Shown here: positions 17,686-24,856 of the stretch, piece by piece
Numbering within the stretch: position 1 is the first letter of the stretch
Layout: the number at the start of each line of letters is the position of its first letter
Source of the DNA: Spirochaetaceae bacterium
GTDB taxonomy: Bacteria > Spirochaetota > Spirochaetia > DSM-27196 > SKKC01
Reading direction: 5' to 3'
Length of the DNA stretch: 47,069 nt
NCBI GenBank assembly: GCA_007128315.1
Contig: SKXQ01000098.1
Coordinates: 1-47,069, forward strand
Program-made: the position numbers and the translations under genes
Notes under the pieces: generated by a model
What the model saw: the letters and a program-made list of their open reading frames with translations, nothing else
Databases searched by the model: none
What the model was told of the DNA's origin: nothing

Positions 17686-18702
17686 ATGGCGGAATCAGGC
17701 TTTGTGTGGCTGGGCATCATCCTGTGTCTTTCACAGTCAGCAGTGCTCTCGGGTATGAACCTCGGACTCTTCGCCATGAGCAGACTCGAACTCAGTGTAC
17801 TCGTAAAAAAGGGCGACTCCCGGGCGAAGAAGGTACTCGACCTCAGGCACCGTGCAAATCTTGCTCTGGTGACCATCCTCTGGGGTAACGTCGCGGTGAA
17901 CGTCGTGCTTGCCCTGCTGTCAGGCTCGGTCATGACCGGCGTGTCGGCATTCCTGTTCTCGACGGTCGTCATTACCGTATTCGCCGAAATCATTCCCCAG
18001 GCCTATTTCTCACGGCACGCCGTACGGGTAGCAGCGGCTCTGTCTCCGGTGTTGCGCGTGTACCAGATCCTGCTCTATCCGGTCGCGGCACCTACCGCCG
18101 GGCTTCTCGATGTCTGGCTCGGTGGTGAAGAAATCCGCTTCTTTCCCGAACGCGATATGAGAGGACTCATACAGTTGCACATGGATAGCACCGACAGTGA
18201 GATCGATCTCGTGGAAGGCCGTGGGGCCATGAATTTTCTTGAACTCGATGATGTCCCCATGATCGATGAGGGTGAAGCTCTGGATCCCGGGAGTATTATC
18301 GAGCTGCCCTTCGAAGGAGGTGTTCCGGTGTTTCCCCGCCCCGACGAGCCGTGGTCCGTTGGAACAAGCTTTCTCGCATACGTGAATCGCTCGGGAAAGA
18401 AGTGGATCGTAATCGTGGATGGGGAAGGGTCGCCCCGCCTGCTGTTGAAATCGGATTCCTATACCCGCGACGCTCTTCGGGATCCGGCAGGCTGTCGCGC
18501 GATCAGGCACTGCCACCGCCCGGTACTGACGAGGGACCCGGAGGCGACTCTCGGCATGATGATACCCCGCTTCCGGGTCCGTCCCGGCCCTGCAGAGGAC
18601 GACGTGGTCGATAATGACGTGATTCTTCTGTGGACCGATACGCCGCGTATCGTTACCGGAACCGATATCCTTGGTCGTCTCCTGCGAGGGATTGTGAAAT
18701 AG
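17686..18702 (+). CDS. CNNM (DUF21) domain membrane protein
   Basis: A 338-residue inner-membrane protein. The first half (residues 1-135) is a DUF21/CNNM domain with three to four helices and the usual small-residue helix patterns (CLSQSAVLSGMNLGLFAMSRLELS, VTILWGNVAVNVVLALLSGS, TVFAEIIPQAYFSRHA). CNNM/CorC proteins take part in magnesium or cobalt handling. The cytoplasmic second half (about 150-338) should hold CBS-like domains but matches CBS motifs poorly, so nucleotide binding is uncertain. Start 17686 is preferred over ATG 17680 because GGAGGG (17674-17679) then has a proper six-base spacing. The substrate ion cannot be assigned. Confidence 0.8.
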   Translation: MAESGFVWLGIILCLSQSAVLSGMNLGLFAMSRLELSVLVKKGDSRAKKVLDLRHRANLALVTILWGNVAVNVVLALLSGSVMTGVSAFLFSTVVITVFAEIIPQAYFSRHAVRVAAALSPVLRVYQILLYPVAAPTAGLLDVWLGGEEIRFFPERDMRGLIQLHMDSTDSEIDLVEGRGAMNFLELDDVPMIDEGEALDPGSIIELPFEGGVPVFPRPDEPWSVGTSFLAYVNRSGKKWIVIVDGEGSPRLLLKSDSYTRDALRDPAGCRAIRHCHRPVLTRDPEATLGMMIPRFRVRPGPAEDDVVDNDVILLWTDTPRIVTGTDILGRLLRGIVK

Positions 18703-18785
18703 GGGTGATGTACTCGCGAGGCGGTAAAGCTGTGCGAAATCGAGCCGACCACTGGGCGCAGGATCGCCTGCAGTGCTAAACTGGG

Positions 18786-18791
18786 TATAAT
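18786..18791 (+). promoter_or_regulatory. -10 element (TATAAT) of the cyclophilin gene
   Basis: A consensus TATAAT lies 29 bases before the ATG, leaving a normal short leader that carries AAAGGAG (18805-18811) as ribosome-binding site. This is the conventional arrangement, in contrast to the leaderless type seen elsewhere in the window. The -35 region is weak. Confidence 0.6.
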
Positions 18792-18820
18792 CCACACGCA
18801 TCCAAAAGGAGCACCGTTTC

Positions 18821-19438
18821 ATGCTTCGACGATCCATGATCCTTGCTGTCCTGCTGAGCCTTGCCGGCGGTCTTTCGCTGTCTGCCCAGTCGCTTCCTGC
18901 AGGACTCTACGCCCGCATGCAGACGAACCGCGGGGCCATTCTGCTCGAACTCGAGTTTGAACGCACCCCGCTGACTGTTGCGAACTTTGTCGGCCTGGCC
19001 GAGGGCACCATATCGCATAGCCGATCCGGAAGCCCGCGTTTTTATGACGGGCTGCGCTTTCACCGCGTGATAGCCGACTTCATGATTCAGGGCGGGGATC
19101 CCCTCGGAAACGGCACCGGTGGACCCGGCTATACCTTCGCAGACGAGTTCCACCCGGAACTGCGACACGACCGGGCGGGTATTCTTTCCATGGCGAACCG
19201 CGGCCCCGCCACCAACGGGAGTCAGTTCTTTATTACGCATACCGCGACACCATGGCTCAACGGAGCTCACACCGTGTTCGGTCGGGTCGTCGAAGGACAG
19301 AACGTCGTCGACGCGATCCGCCAGGGCGACACCATACAGTCGGTACGCATAGAGCGTGTCGGACCCGCCGCCGAGGCGTTCCAGGTCGACCAGCAGATGT
19401 TCAACCGGCTCCGCACCGAGGCCTCACAGCGACGGTAG
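18821..19438 (+). CDS. Secreted cyclophilin-type peptidyl-prolyl cis-trans isomerase
   Basis: A 205-residue protein with a signal peptide (residues 1-22, [17 protein letters not shown]) and one cyclophilin domain. It catalyses proline isomerisation and so probably assists folding of exported proteins in the periplasm. Active-site segments are present: [15 protein letters not shown] (catalytic Arg), [20 protein letters not shown], and [15 protein letters not shown]. The usual active-site Trp/Leu position reads [10 protein letters not shown], as in short bacterial cyclophilins. Start 18821 has AAAGGAG nine bases upstream and a TATAAT promoter. The next gene follows after 27 bases and may be co-transcribed. 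Confidence 0.93.
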   Translation: MLRRSMILAVLLSLAGGLSLSAQSLPAGLYARMQTNRGAILLELEFERTPLTVANFVGLAEGTISHSRSGSPRFYDGLRFHRVIADFMIQGGDPLGNGTGGPGYTFADEFHPELRHDRAGILSMANRGPATNGSQFFITHTATPWLNGAHTVFGRVVEGQNVVDAIRQGDTIQSVRIERVGPAAEAFQVDQQMFNRLRTEASQRR

Positions 19439-19465
19439 ACGGTACCGCACAGGAGGGCCCTGTCT

Positions 19466-20626
19466 ATGGATGCACACGTCCGGGAAATGCAGCCGCACGA
19501 GAAGAAGACGCTGCGGCAGGTCATGCGCCGGTGCTTTGGCTGGTTCGCGTCGCTGTTTTTTGACCTTGGTTCGGTCGCCTACGTCTATGAACTCGACGGA
19601 CGTATCGTCGGTGGCACGACCATATCAAAATTCAGGATTGATGATGAACGAAGCGGCGGGGTCGTGAAATGGATTTTCACCCTGCCCGAAGCACGCGGGC
19701 GCGGTGCAGCCTCGGCGCTGCTCGACTCAGCCATGGAATGGTTCGAAGCGCAGCAGTGCGACGCGGTGTTCGCCTGCATAGAAGGCTACAACACCGCGAG
19801 CAGCAACCGCTTTTCTTCCCGCGGTTTCAGCATCATGAGCCTGCGGGAGCAGCTCTCACGATATGGACTTCGGACCGCGATCGTCTGGGTGCAGAGCGTG
19901 TACTTCGTAACCATAGGCCATTTTCTCTGGGCACGGGTATCCGGGGCCGCATCGAGCGAGCCTGCCGCTCCCGCGCGGTCGGAAGCGACCGAAACCGGAG
20001 GATCAGCCGACTGTGAGGCGATTCCCGCGCATTCTGCACTGGCCGATCAGCTACTGACCTTCGGAGCCACGTCGCTGCTCCACGCAGTCTTCGCATATCT
20101 TCTTGTTCTGCGAACCGGAGGCTCACTCACAGCCGAAGTCGTCGTGACCTTTCTGGTCCTGATTCCGGCGCTCTTCGGTATCAGACTGTTCGCCATGAAG
20201 CTTGCGGCCTCCATGAAGGGTCTTGCCATCGAGTACCGCCCCTGGGACTCGGGCATGCTGCTGTCGTTGGTGGTGCACGTTCTGTTCGGTGGTATCATGC
20301 CCGCCCCGGGTACGCTGTATCCGAAAGATCAGGTGTATCGCTATCGTGATGAGATTCCCCGCCTGGGCGTCATGGCTTTCGCAGGAGTTGCAGAACTCCT
20401 TGGAACCGGCTGGATTCTTCTGCTTCTTACCCGAAGCGGTGTGCTGACCTTTTCCGATGCCCTGCCGTTACAGGTGGCACTGACTTATATCAGGGTATTT
20501 CTGATCTTCGATGTGCTGATTCCCGTTTTTCCCTTCGAGTGCTTCAACGGTAAGCGCATCCTCGACTGGAACCGGCTTCTCTGGCTCGGCTGTGCCGCGG
20601 CGACCGTCGGGCTGTGGCTGGTGTAG
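19466..20626 (+). CDS. GNAT acetyltransferase fused to an inactive M50/S2P-like membrane domain
   Basis: A 386-residue two-part protein. Residues about 5-130 form a GNAT N-acetyltransferase domain with an acetyl-CoA loop (EARGRGAASALLD, residues 75-87) and the NRFSSRGF segment late in the fold. After a helix at about 137-158 and a polar linker, residues about 195-386 form a multi-helix membrane domain. Its landmarks resemble archaeal-type site-2 protease relatives: MKGLAIEYRPWDSG (250-263), FGGIMPAPGTLYP (274-286) and IPVFPFECFNGKRILDWNR (352-370). The zinc motif HExxH is absent (the place reads GIRLFAMKLAAS) and the LDG aspartate is replaced (FNG). The membrane half is thus probably non-proteolytic. 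AGGAGGG lies eight bases before the ATG. The acetyl acceptor is unknown. Confidence 0.75.
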   Translation: MDAHVREMQPHEKKTLRQVMRRCFGWFASLFFDLGSVAYVYELDGRIVGGTTISKFRIDDERSGGVVKWIFTLPEARGRGAASALLDSAMEWFEAQQCDAVFACIEGYNTASSNRFSSRGFSIMSLREQLSRYGLRTAIVWVQSVYFVTIGHFLWARVSGAASSEPAAPARSEATETGGSADCEAIPAHSALADQLLTFGATSLLHAVFAYLLVLRTGGSLTAEVVVTFLVLIPALFGIRLFAMKLAASMKGLAIEYRPWDSGMLLSLVVHVLFGGIMPAPGTLYPKDQVYRYRDEIPRLGVMAFAGVAELLGTGWILLLLTRSGVLTFSDALPLQVALTYIRVFLIFDVLIPVFPFECFNGKRILDWNRLLWLGCAAATVGLWLV

Positions 20627-20657
20627 GCTCGCTGTTTCGAGCCTGACCGTATCAGGC
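20626..20657. terminator. Tandem hairpins between convergent genes
   Basis: GGCTCG-N6-CGAGCC (20626-20643) is followed, sharing its last bases, by GCCTGA-N5-TCAGGC (20641-20657). They sit exactly where the acetyltransferase-fusion gene and the deacetylase gene converge. Neither is followed by a T-run, so they may be a bidirectional terminator or mRNA 3-prime end structures. Confidence 0.45.
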
Positions 20658-21587
20658 CGATGCGCCAAGCGCTTCGATTCCGTACACCGTGCACGCCGAC
20701 CGGTGCAACGTGCAGTGGCGGTCTGCAAGCGCGCGGACGTCGCGGTCGTAGCCGCCTCCAATGACCCCTGCAAGGGGTATGCCACGCCGCCGGAAAAAGG
20801 CGAACACCATGCGGTCGCGCTCGGCAATGTCGGACAGACTCAGGTCAAGCTTCCCCAGGCGATCACCCGAGAACACGTCAACCCCGGCGTCATACAGCAC
20901 AAGGTCGGGCCCGGCCGCGTCGAGCAGGACCGGGAGTTCCCGCGCCAGGCGCTCGAGGTATGCGTCACCTCCCATGCCGTCGGGAAGCCCCACATCCATG
21001 TCCCCCGGCGTCTTCCGGAAGGGGAAGTTACTCTGGCAGTGCATGGAAAAGGTGAACACGCTCGGGTCGTCGTGAAACGCTGCCGCTGTCCCATCGCCCT
21101 GGTGCACGTCGAGATCCAATACAAGGACCCGCGAAACCTCGCCTTCCTGTGTAAGTGTCCTCGCGGCGACGGCCAGGTCGTTGAAAATACAGAACCCCGA
21201 GCCAAAGCCGGGATGCGCGTGGTGCGTGCCTCCTGCCATGTTACAGGCTACTCCGTGCTCGAGCGAAAGCCGCGCGGTCAGGAGCGTCCCGCCGACCGCC
21301 GTACAGGTTCGTTTTGCAAGCGCTCTGCTCCACGGCAGCCCCATGCGGCGCATTGCGTCGCCCGAAAGCGTTCCCTCGAGGAAACTCCGGACGTAGTCCT
21401 GCGTGTGGACCGACGTCAGCAGCTCTTCGTCCGCAATCTCGGGGACGAAGGTATTGTCATCACCCGCGATCCCCTCGTCCCGCAGAATCTCGTTGACCAG
21501 ACCGAACTTCGGCATGGGAAAGCGGTGGCCTTCGGGCAGGGGGCATACGTAGTTGGAGTGGTATACGAGGGGCAGTCTGTCGGGCAC
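20652..21587 (-). CDS. Histone deacetylase/AcuC/AphA family deacetylase
   Basis: A 311-residue zinc-dependent hydrolase of the arginase/deacetylase fold, acting on acetyl-lysine proteins, acetylpolyamines or similar amides. The signature places are intact: THHAHPGFGSGFCIFNDLAV (tandem active-site His and Phe-Gly loop), VLDLDVHQGDGTA (zinc Asp and His), and LYDAGVDVFSGDRLGKL (zinc Asp). The N-terminus HSNYVCPLPEGHRFPMPKF is typical of the shorter class-IV-like bacterial proteins. The start is GTG 21587, preceded by a TAGTAT element at nine bases and no ribosome-binding site. The substrate cannot be told. Its nearness to an acetyltransferase gene (convergent) is noted but may be chance. Confidence 0.9.
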   Translation of the reverse strand: MPDRLPLVYHSNYVCPLPEGHRFPMPKFGLVNEILRDEGIAGDDNTFVPEIADEELLTSVHTQDYVRSFLEGTLSGDAMRRMGLPWSRALAKRTCTAVGGTLLTARLSLEHGVACNMAGGTHHAHPGFGSGFCIFNDLAVAARTLTQEGEVSRVLVLDLDVHQGDGTAAAFHDDPSVFTFSMHCQSNFPFRKTPGDMDVGLPDGMGGDAYLERLARELPVLLDAAGPDLVLYDAGVDVFSGDRLGKLDLSLSDIAERDRMVFAFFRRRGIPLAGVIGGGYDRDVRALADRHCTLHRSACTVYGIEALGASA

Positions 21588-21596
21588 GGGGGTAAG

Positions 21597-21624
21597 ATAC
21601 TATGCGGAGCGTGCTGCGGGACAA
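21597..21624 (-). promoter_or_regulatory. Promoter of the deacetylase gene (near-leaderless)
   Basis: On the minus strand TTGTCC (21619-21624), a 16-base spacer and TAGTAT (21597-21602) end nine bases before the GTG start. No Shine-Dalgarno is present in the short leader. Confidence 0.55.
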
Positions 21625-21654
21625 TTTTGAACAAGCTACATACAAGAAACGAGC

Positions 21655-21683
21655 TTAAGGTTTTACAAAACGTAAAACCTTAA
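21655..21683. promoter_or_regulatory. Perfect 12-bp inverted repeat, probable toxin-antitoxin operator
   Basis: TTAAGGTTTTAC (21655-21666), five bases, then GTAAAACCTTAA (21672-21683): a perfect inverted repeat placed just upstream of, and abutting, the -35 of the antitoxin promoter. Antitoxins of this type repress their own operon through such sites. The tract is far more AT-rich than its surroundings, in keeping with an acquired module. No T-run follows, so it is not a terminator. Confidence 0.75.
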
Positions 21684-21684
21684 C

Positions 21685-21713
21685 TATACAAAACGAATAG
21701 CACGTTGTATTCT
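21685..21713 (+). promoter_or_regulatory. Promoter of the toxin-antitoxin operon (leaderless)
   Basis: TATACA (21685-21690), 17 bases, TATTCT (21708-21713), ending six bases before ATG 21720. There is no ribosome-binding site between -10 and ATG. The inverted repeat at 21655-21683 adjoins the -35. Confidence 0.55.
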
Positions 21714-21719
21714 GAACCC

Positions 21720-21950
21720 ATGAAACAAATTTCGGTGCGGGAAATGAAAGCTCACTGGACGGAGATCGAGCAACAAGTGCGAAGTGGTGAGTCGTTCGAA
21801 GTCCTGAACCGCGGTCGCCCGGCGGCGGTAATCGCTCCTCCCCGACCTCGTGACGTGCTTGTCTGGGACGACCACCTGGAAACCGCGGTGCAATCGAACG
21901 GGCATAGTGCTTCCGAGACCGTACGAGCGGATCGCGAAGGTCGGTGGTGA
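21720..21950 (+). CDS. Phd/YefM-family antitoxin
   Basis: A 76-residue antitoxin. The N-terminal part (ISVREMKAHWTEIEQQVRSG, ESFEVLNRGRPAAVIAPP) is the Phd/YefM DNA-binding fold, and the rest is a short acidic tail that should wrap the toxin. It would neutralise the PIN toxin encoded next and repress the operon through the upstream inverted repeat. An in-frame TTG at 21705 is rejected as start because it falls on the -10 element; ATG 21720 sits six bases after it. Its TGA overlaps the toxin's GTG start by four bases, so the two are made together. Confidence 0.88.
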   Translation: MKQISVREMKAHWTEIEQQVRSGESFEVLNRGRPAAVIAPPRPRDVLVWDDHLETAVQSNGHSASETVRADREGRW

Positions 21951-22372
21951 TCTATCTCGACACGAGTGCGTTTCTGAAACTCTATATACGCGAGAATGGA
22001 TCGGAGCGGGTTCAGAGTATAGTAGTTGCTCAGCGCCAGCCCCTTCCTGTTGCCGATTTTCTGCACGTGGAGTTTCTGAATGCGCTTCGTCTGAAGGTCT
22101 TCTGGGGCGAACTCGATTCCGCAACCGTTGAGCATCTCATTGCCCTGTTCGACGACCGTGTCTACCGCGGACAATACGTCCATGTTCCTGCGGACCGTGT
22201 CCGTTTGTTGAAAGACTTCCGCTCGCTGAGTGTCCATACGCAGTCGATTGGATGCCGATCGCTTGATATTCTACACGTGGCATCCGCACTACAACTCGAA
22301 GCGCAAACCTTCGTAACGTTCGATGAGCGACAGCGGGAGCTCGCTTCTCGTGCGGGATTAGCCGTGTCATAG
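21947..22372 (+). CDS. vapC: PIN-domain toxin (VapC-like)
   Basis: A 141-residue PIN-domain ribonuclease, the toxin of the pair. Acidic active-site positions are present: Asp in IYLDTSAFLKLY (residue 5), Glu in HVEFLNALRLK, Asp in SLDILHVASAL and Asp in TFDERQRELA. Such toxins cut tRNA or rRNA in a magnesium-dependent way when released from the antitoxin. GTG 21947 overlaps the antitoxin stop (GTGA); GTG 21944 is an equally possible start one codon earlier. The full-length, intact acidic set suggests a working module. Confidence 0.88.
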   Translation: MIYLDTSAFLKLYIRENGSERVQSIVVAQRQPLPVADFLHVEFLNALRLKVFWGELDSATVEHLIALFDDRVYRGQYVHVPADRVRLLKDFRSLSVHTQSIGCRSLDILHVASALQLEAQTFVTFDERQRELASRAGLAVS

Positions 22373-22421
22373 TCGGGCACGAAGATGACCTGCAACGGAC
22401 GTCGTTTTCGCGGCCGCAGAA

Positions 22422-22529
22422 ATGCTCTTCGAGTACCACCAGGATGGCACGCTTTTTCTCGCCGAGCGCTGGCAGTGGCTCACCGGCGACCGGTCGTCCG
22501 GGAAGTCGGAGGTGGAAGAGGTCTCCTGA
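22422..22529 (+). pseudogene. Small open frame, possible gene remnant
   Basis: Between the toxin and the convergent GAF gene an open frame encodes about 35 residues from ATG 22422 (LFEYHQDGTLFLAERWQWL) and is in frame back to about 22390 before a stop. It has no ribosome-binding site or promoter of its own and no recognised family. It reads more like the C-terminal scrap of an older gene interrupted by the toxin-antitoxin insertion than a real small gene, but this is a weak inference. Confidence 0.2.
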
Positions 22530-22538
22530 TAACGAACC

Positions 22539-23786
22539 TCAGCGCTTCCCGCCCCGCACGCTGTCGATTGCGATAGCCGCCTGGTTTGCAAAGGCTCGCA
22601 GGATCTGGAACTCCTCGTTTCCGACGGGCTTGAAGCTGCGGTCTATGCCTATGACGCCAACGGTGCGTCCGCGGAGCACCAGCGGAGCCATGGCAAAGGG
22701 GTTCAGGCCTATCTTCATCGCAAGCTCCCTGTTTATAAGCGGCGAGTTCTCCGGGTCGCGGATGTTGTAGGCCTTCTGCTCAAGAGCGACGCGGGCGGTG
22801 AGTCCGGCGTCTTTTTCCAGGGGGATCTCCAGCTTTACCGAAGTGTCCGTACCGCCCCCGCGGGTGCGTACGAGCGCCAGGCGCAGTATACGGTCTTCCT
22901 CGTTGAGGTAGAGAAGCGCCCGGTCGAGGTCAAGAAACTGCATAAGCTCATCGAGAATGAACGCACCGACTTCGTCGACGTCCGTGTGCCTGTTCAGAGC
23001 CTCGGAGGTTCGATAGAGCATCATCATGGTCTCGTTGCGTTCCTTCAGGAGCGAGATGGTCTGTTGCAGCTGTCGTTGCCGGCGGTGGATCAGACCGGTG
23101 AGAAAACCTGCGAGGGCTGCAAAGGCGTACAGTGAAATGACCGTGAACGCCATTGTGAGCGCCGAGTACGCGGGGTTATCCTGCATGCCGGCAAGCGGAC
23201 TGAAGTAGGGCTGGTGCGGGATGAGCCCTGCGAACTCCGCGGCGACGGTTCCGAGAAATGCGACCGACGCGAGGCCCGCCATGAGAAAGGCGGTGCGTCC
23301 GCTGACGAGCAGCGCGCCGGAGAAGATCACGAAGAAGTACAGGAAGGTGAAGGGGCTTGTAATTGCGCCGGTCCGGTAGATTGTAAACGAAAACTGAATC
23401 ACGTCTATAACGAGCTGAAAGAGTACCAGTGGCCCGAGATTCCGGGCTCGTCGGGATGCAACCAGGTAGATCATGTTCAGCACGAGCATGAGGCCCATGT
23501 TGATGCCGTTGATCGCGAGCTGGTCGACCGTAAATCCGGTCTGCGCGGCGACTCCGAATACACCCGCGAGTGTCATGATCAGGAGTATACTCGGTGAGAC
23601 GAACCAGCGTATGCGGATTATCAGCTGCAGGTTCTTGCGGATTTCTTCCTGCGTGTCGCGAAAGTTGACCTCTGCACCGAGAAACTTCAAAGGATCGGGC
23701 GATTCGGAGTTGTCCTCCGTGACGTCTGCGGCGACGTCCTTCGCCCGGCGTCTGAAGGTGAACAGACCGGACACTTTTTTCATCAT
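22539..23786 (-). CDS. Six-helix membrane sensor with GAF domain and no output domain
   Basis: A 415-residue protein. A cytoplasmic N-terminus of about 55 residues leads to about six helices (57-245: SILLIMTLAGVFGVAAQ to LYAFAALAGFLTGLI). A coiled linker follows (HRRQRQLQQTISLLKERNETMM), then a GAF domain (about 265-410; ALLYLNEEDRILRLALVRT, NPFAMAPLVLRGRTVGVIG, FANQAAIAIDSV). In most relatives of this layout a kinase or GGDEF domain would follow, but here the frame stops right after GAF. It may signal through a partner protein, or it may be a truncated kinase. The start codon is preceded by a strong promoter with no room for a ribosome-binding site. Confidence 0.8.
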   Translation of the reverse strand: MMKKVSGLFTFRRRAKDVAADVTEDNSESPDPLKFLGAEVNFRDTQEEIRKNLQLIIRIRWFVSPSILLIMTLAGVFGVAAQTGFTVDQLAINGINMGLMLVLNMIYLVASRRARNLGPLVLFQLVIDVIQFSFTIYRTGAITSPFTFLYFFVIFSGALLVSGRTAFLMAGLASVAFLGTVAAEFAGLIPHQPYFSPLAGMQDNPAYSALTMAFTVISLYAFAALAGFLTGLIHRRQRQLQQTISLLKERNETMMMLYRTSEALNRHTDVDEVGAFILDELMQFLDLDRALLYLNEEDRILRLALVRTRGGGTDTSVKLEIPLEKDAGLTARVALEQKAYNIRDPENSPLINRELAMKIGLNPFAMAPLVLRGRTVGVIGIDRSFKPVGNEEFQILRAFANQAAIAIDSVRGGKR

Positions 23787-23794
23787 ATATATTC

Positions 23795-23823
23795 AATATA
23801 TTCTCTGTGTCGGTTCCCTGCAA
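23795..23823 (-). promoter_or_regulatory. Promoter of the 6TM-GAF gene with overlapping palindrome
   Basis: On the minus strand TTGCAG (23818-23823), exactly 17 bases, then TATATT (23795-23800), which ends eight bases before the ATG. A 15-base palindrome (ATATATT-C-AATATAT, 23787-23801) covers the -10 and runs up to the start codon. A protein bound there would block initiation. Confidence 0.65.
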
Positions 23824-23836
23824 ACGAACATCCGTT

Positions 23837-24790
23837 TCAGATCATCGGATTCAGCGAAAAATACACGACAAAGATGATAAGTGTTACCGCGGTGTAGACG
23901 GACAGCACGTTATTCACGAAGGTGCGTTCGTCCGCGATCCCCTGCGGCATGAACAGCGGAACTACGTAGGGTGGCGGGAGAATCAGGAAGGTAAAGAGCG
24001 CCGCCTCAAAGGCAGGGCTGAAGCCGGGCATGGTCGAAGCGAGCACGCGGTTCAGCAGGAGAGCTGTCGGAACGAGAATCACAAGGCGCGGGACGACGAC
24101 TGACATGGTCGCCATGGCGTTTCTCGGGTTCAGCTTCATACCGTATCCGACGATCAGGAGAATGACGGGAATGAGCATTCCGCCCAGAAGCTCCAGGGTG
24201 CGGGTGACAGCCTGCCCGGCAGCGTGTGCCTCGAATGCTGCTCCCAGACCCGAGATGTTCAACCCGAGAGCTGCAAGGATAGCAATGATCAGCGGTGAAC
24301 GCAGGAAGCTCTTGAGGGTCGTCGAAACCGACCCGTATCCATCCCGTTTCGTTCTGAGCAGGGTGACGAAGACGAACCAGATAAAGAGCTCGTGACTCAG
24401 ATCGACGATTGCAATGTATCCCACAGCGCTCAGTCCGTATGCTGCGCCAAACAGCGGAATGCCAACCATGCCGAACTCAAATCCTGTCATGAGGAAGGGA
24501 TAATATTCCCGTGACTCCCCGACCCGGGTGCGGAGCAGGTGGCCGAGTCCGTACATGAGCACGCAGACCAGGAGCACGATGGCAAAGATCAGCAGGTAGG
24601 ACGGGTCAAGGTCCATCTCCAGGAATGCGCCGAAGAGCACCGCCGGAAGGGCTATGTTGATTACGAGACCCTTGAGTTCCTTGATGCTCTGCTCGGAGAG
24701 CAGTGATGTTTCCCGGACGAGGTTTCCGAGTCCGAGAATGAGTATGATCGGAAGCAGGCGCGCCGCAACCTCCAGGACAGATGCTGTCAT
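23837..24790 (-). CDS. AEC-family (auxin efflux carrier-like) transporter
   Basis: A 317-residue inner-membrane carrier with about ten helices throughout its length. Family landmarks include LPIILILGLGNLVRE near the start, LKGLVINIALPAVLFGAF, the GFEFGMVGIPLFGAAYG segment and ILPPPYVVPLFM near the end. Bacterial members export malate, malonate or other small organic acids. The substrate here is unknown. GGAGGG lies five to six bases before the ATG, so this gene has a normal ribosome-binding site. It is divergent from the UDP-glucose dehydrogenase gene. Confidence 0.88.
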   Translation of the reverse strand: MTASVLEVAARLLPIILILGLGNLVRETSLLSEQSIKELKGLVINIALPAVLFGAFLEMDLDPSYLLIFAIVLLVCVLMYGLGHLLRTRVGESREYYPFLMTGFEFGMVGIPLFGAAYGLSAVGYIAIVDLSHELFIWFVFVTLLRTKRDGYGSVSTTLKSFLRSPLIIAILAALGLNISGLGAAFEAHAAGQAVTRTLELLGGMLIPVILLIVGYGMKLNPRNAMATMSVVVPRLVILVPTALLLNRVLASTMPGFSPAFEAALFTFLILPPPYVVPLFMPQGIADERTFVNNVLSVYTAVTLIIFVVYFSLNPMI

Positions 24791-24816
24791 TGTATTCCCT
24801 CCGCCGGGCCTTGCAG

Positions 24817-24845
24817 TTGTTGGGGCTGTAGCCCTGTGCTATCGT
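24817..24845 (+). promoter_or_regulatory. Promoter of the UDP-glucose dehydrogenase gene
   Basis: TTGTTG (24817-24822), 17 bases, TATCGT (24840-24845), ending eleven bases before ATG 24857. The expected leader is only three to five bases and has no ribosome-binding site. Confidence 0.5.
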
Positions 24846-24856
24846 CTGTAAGCATT

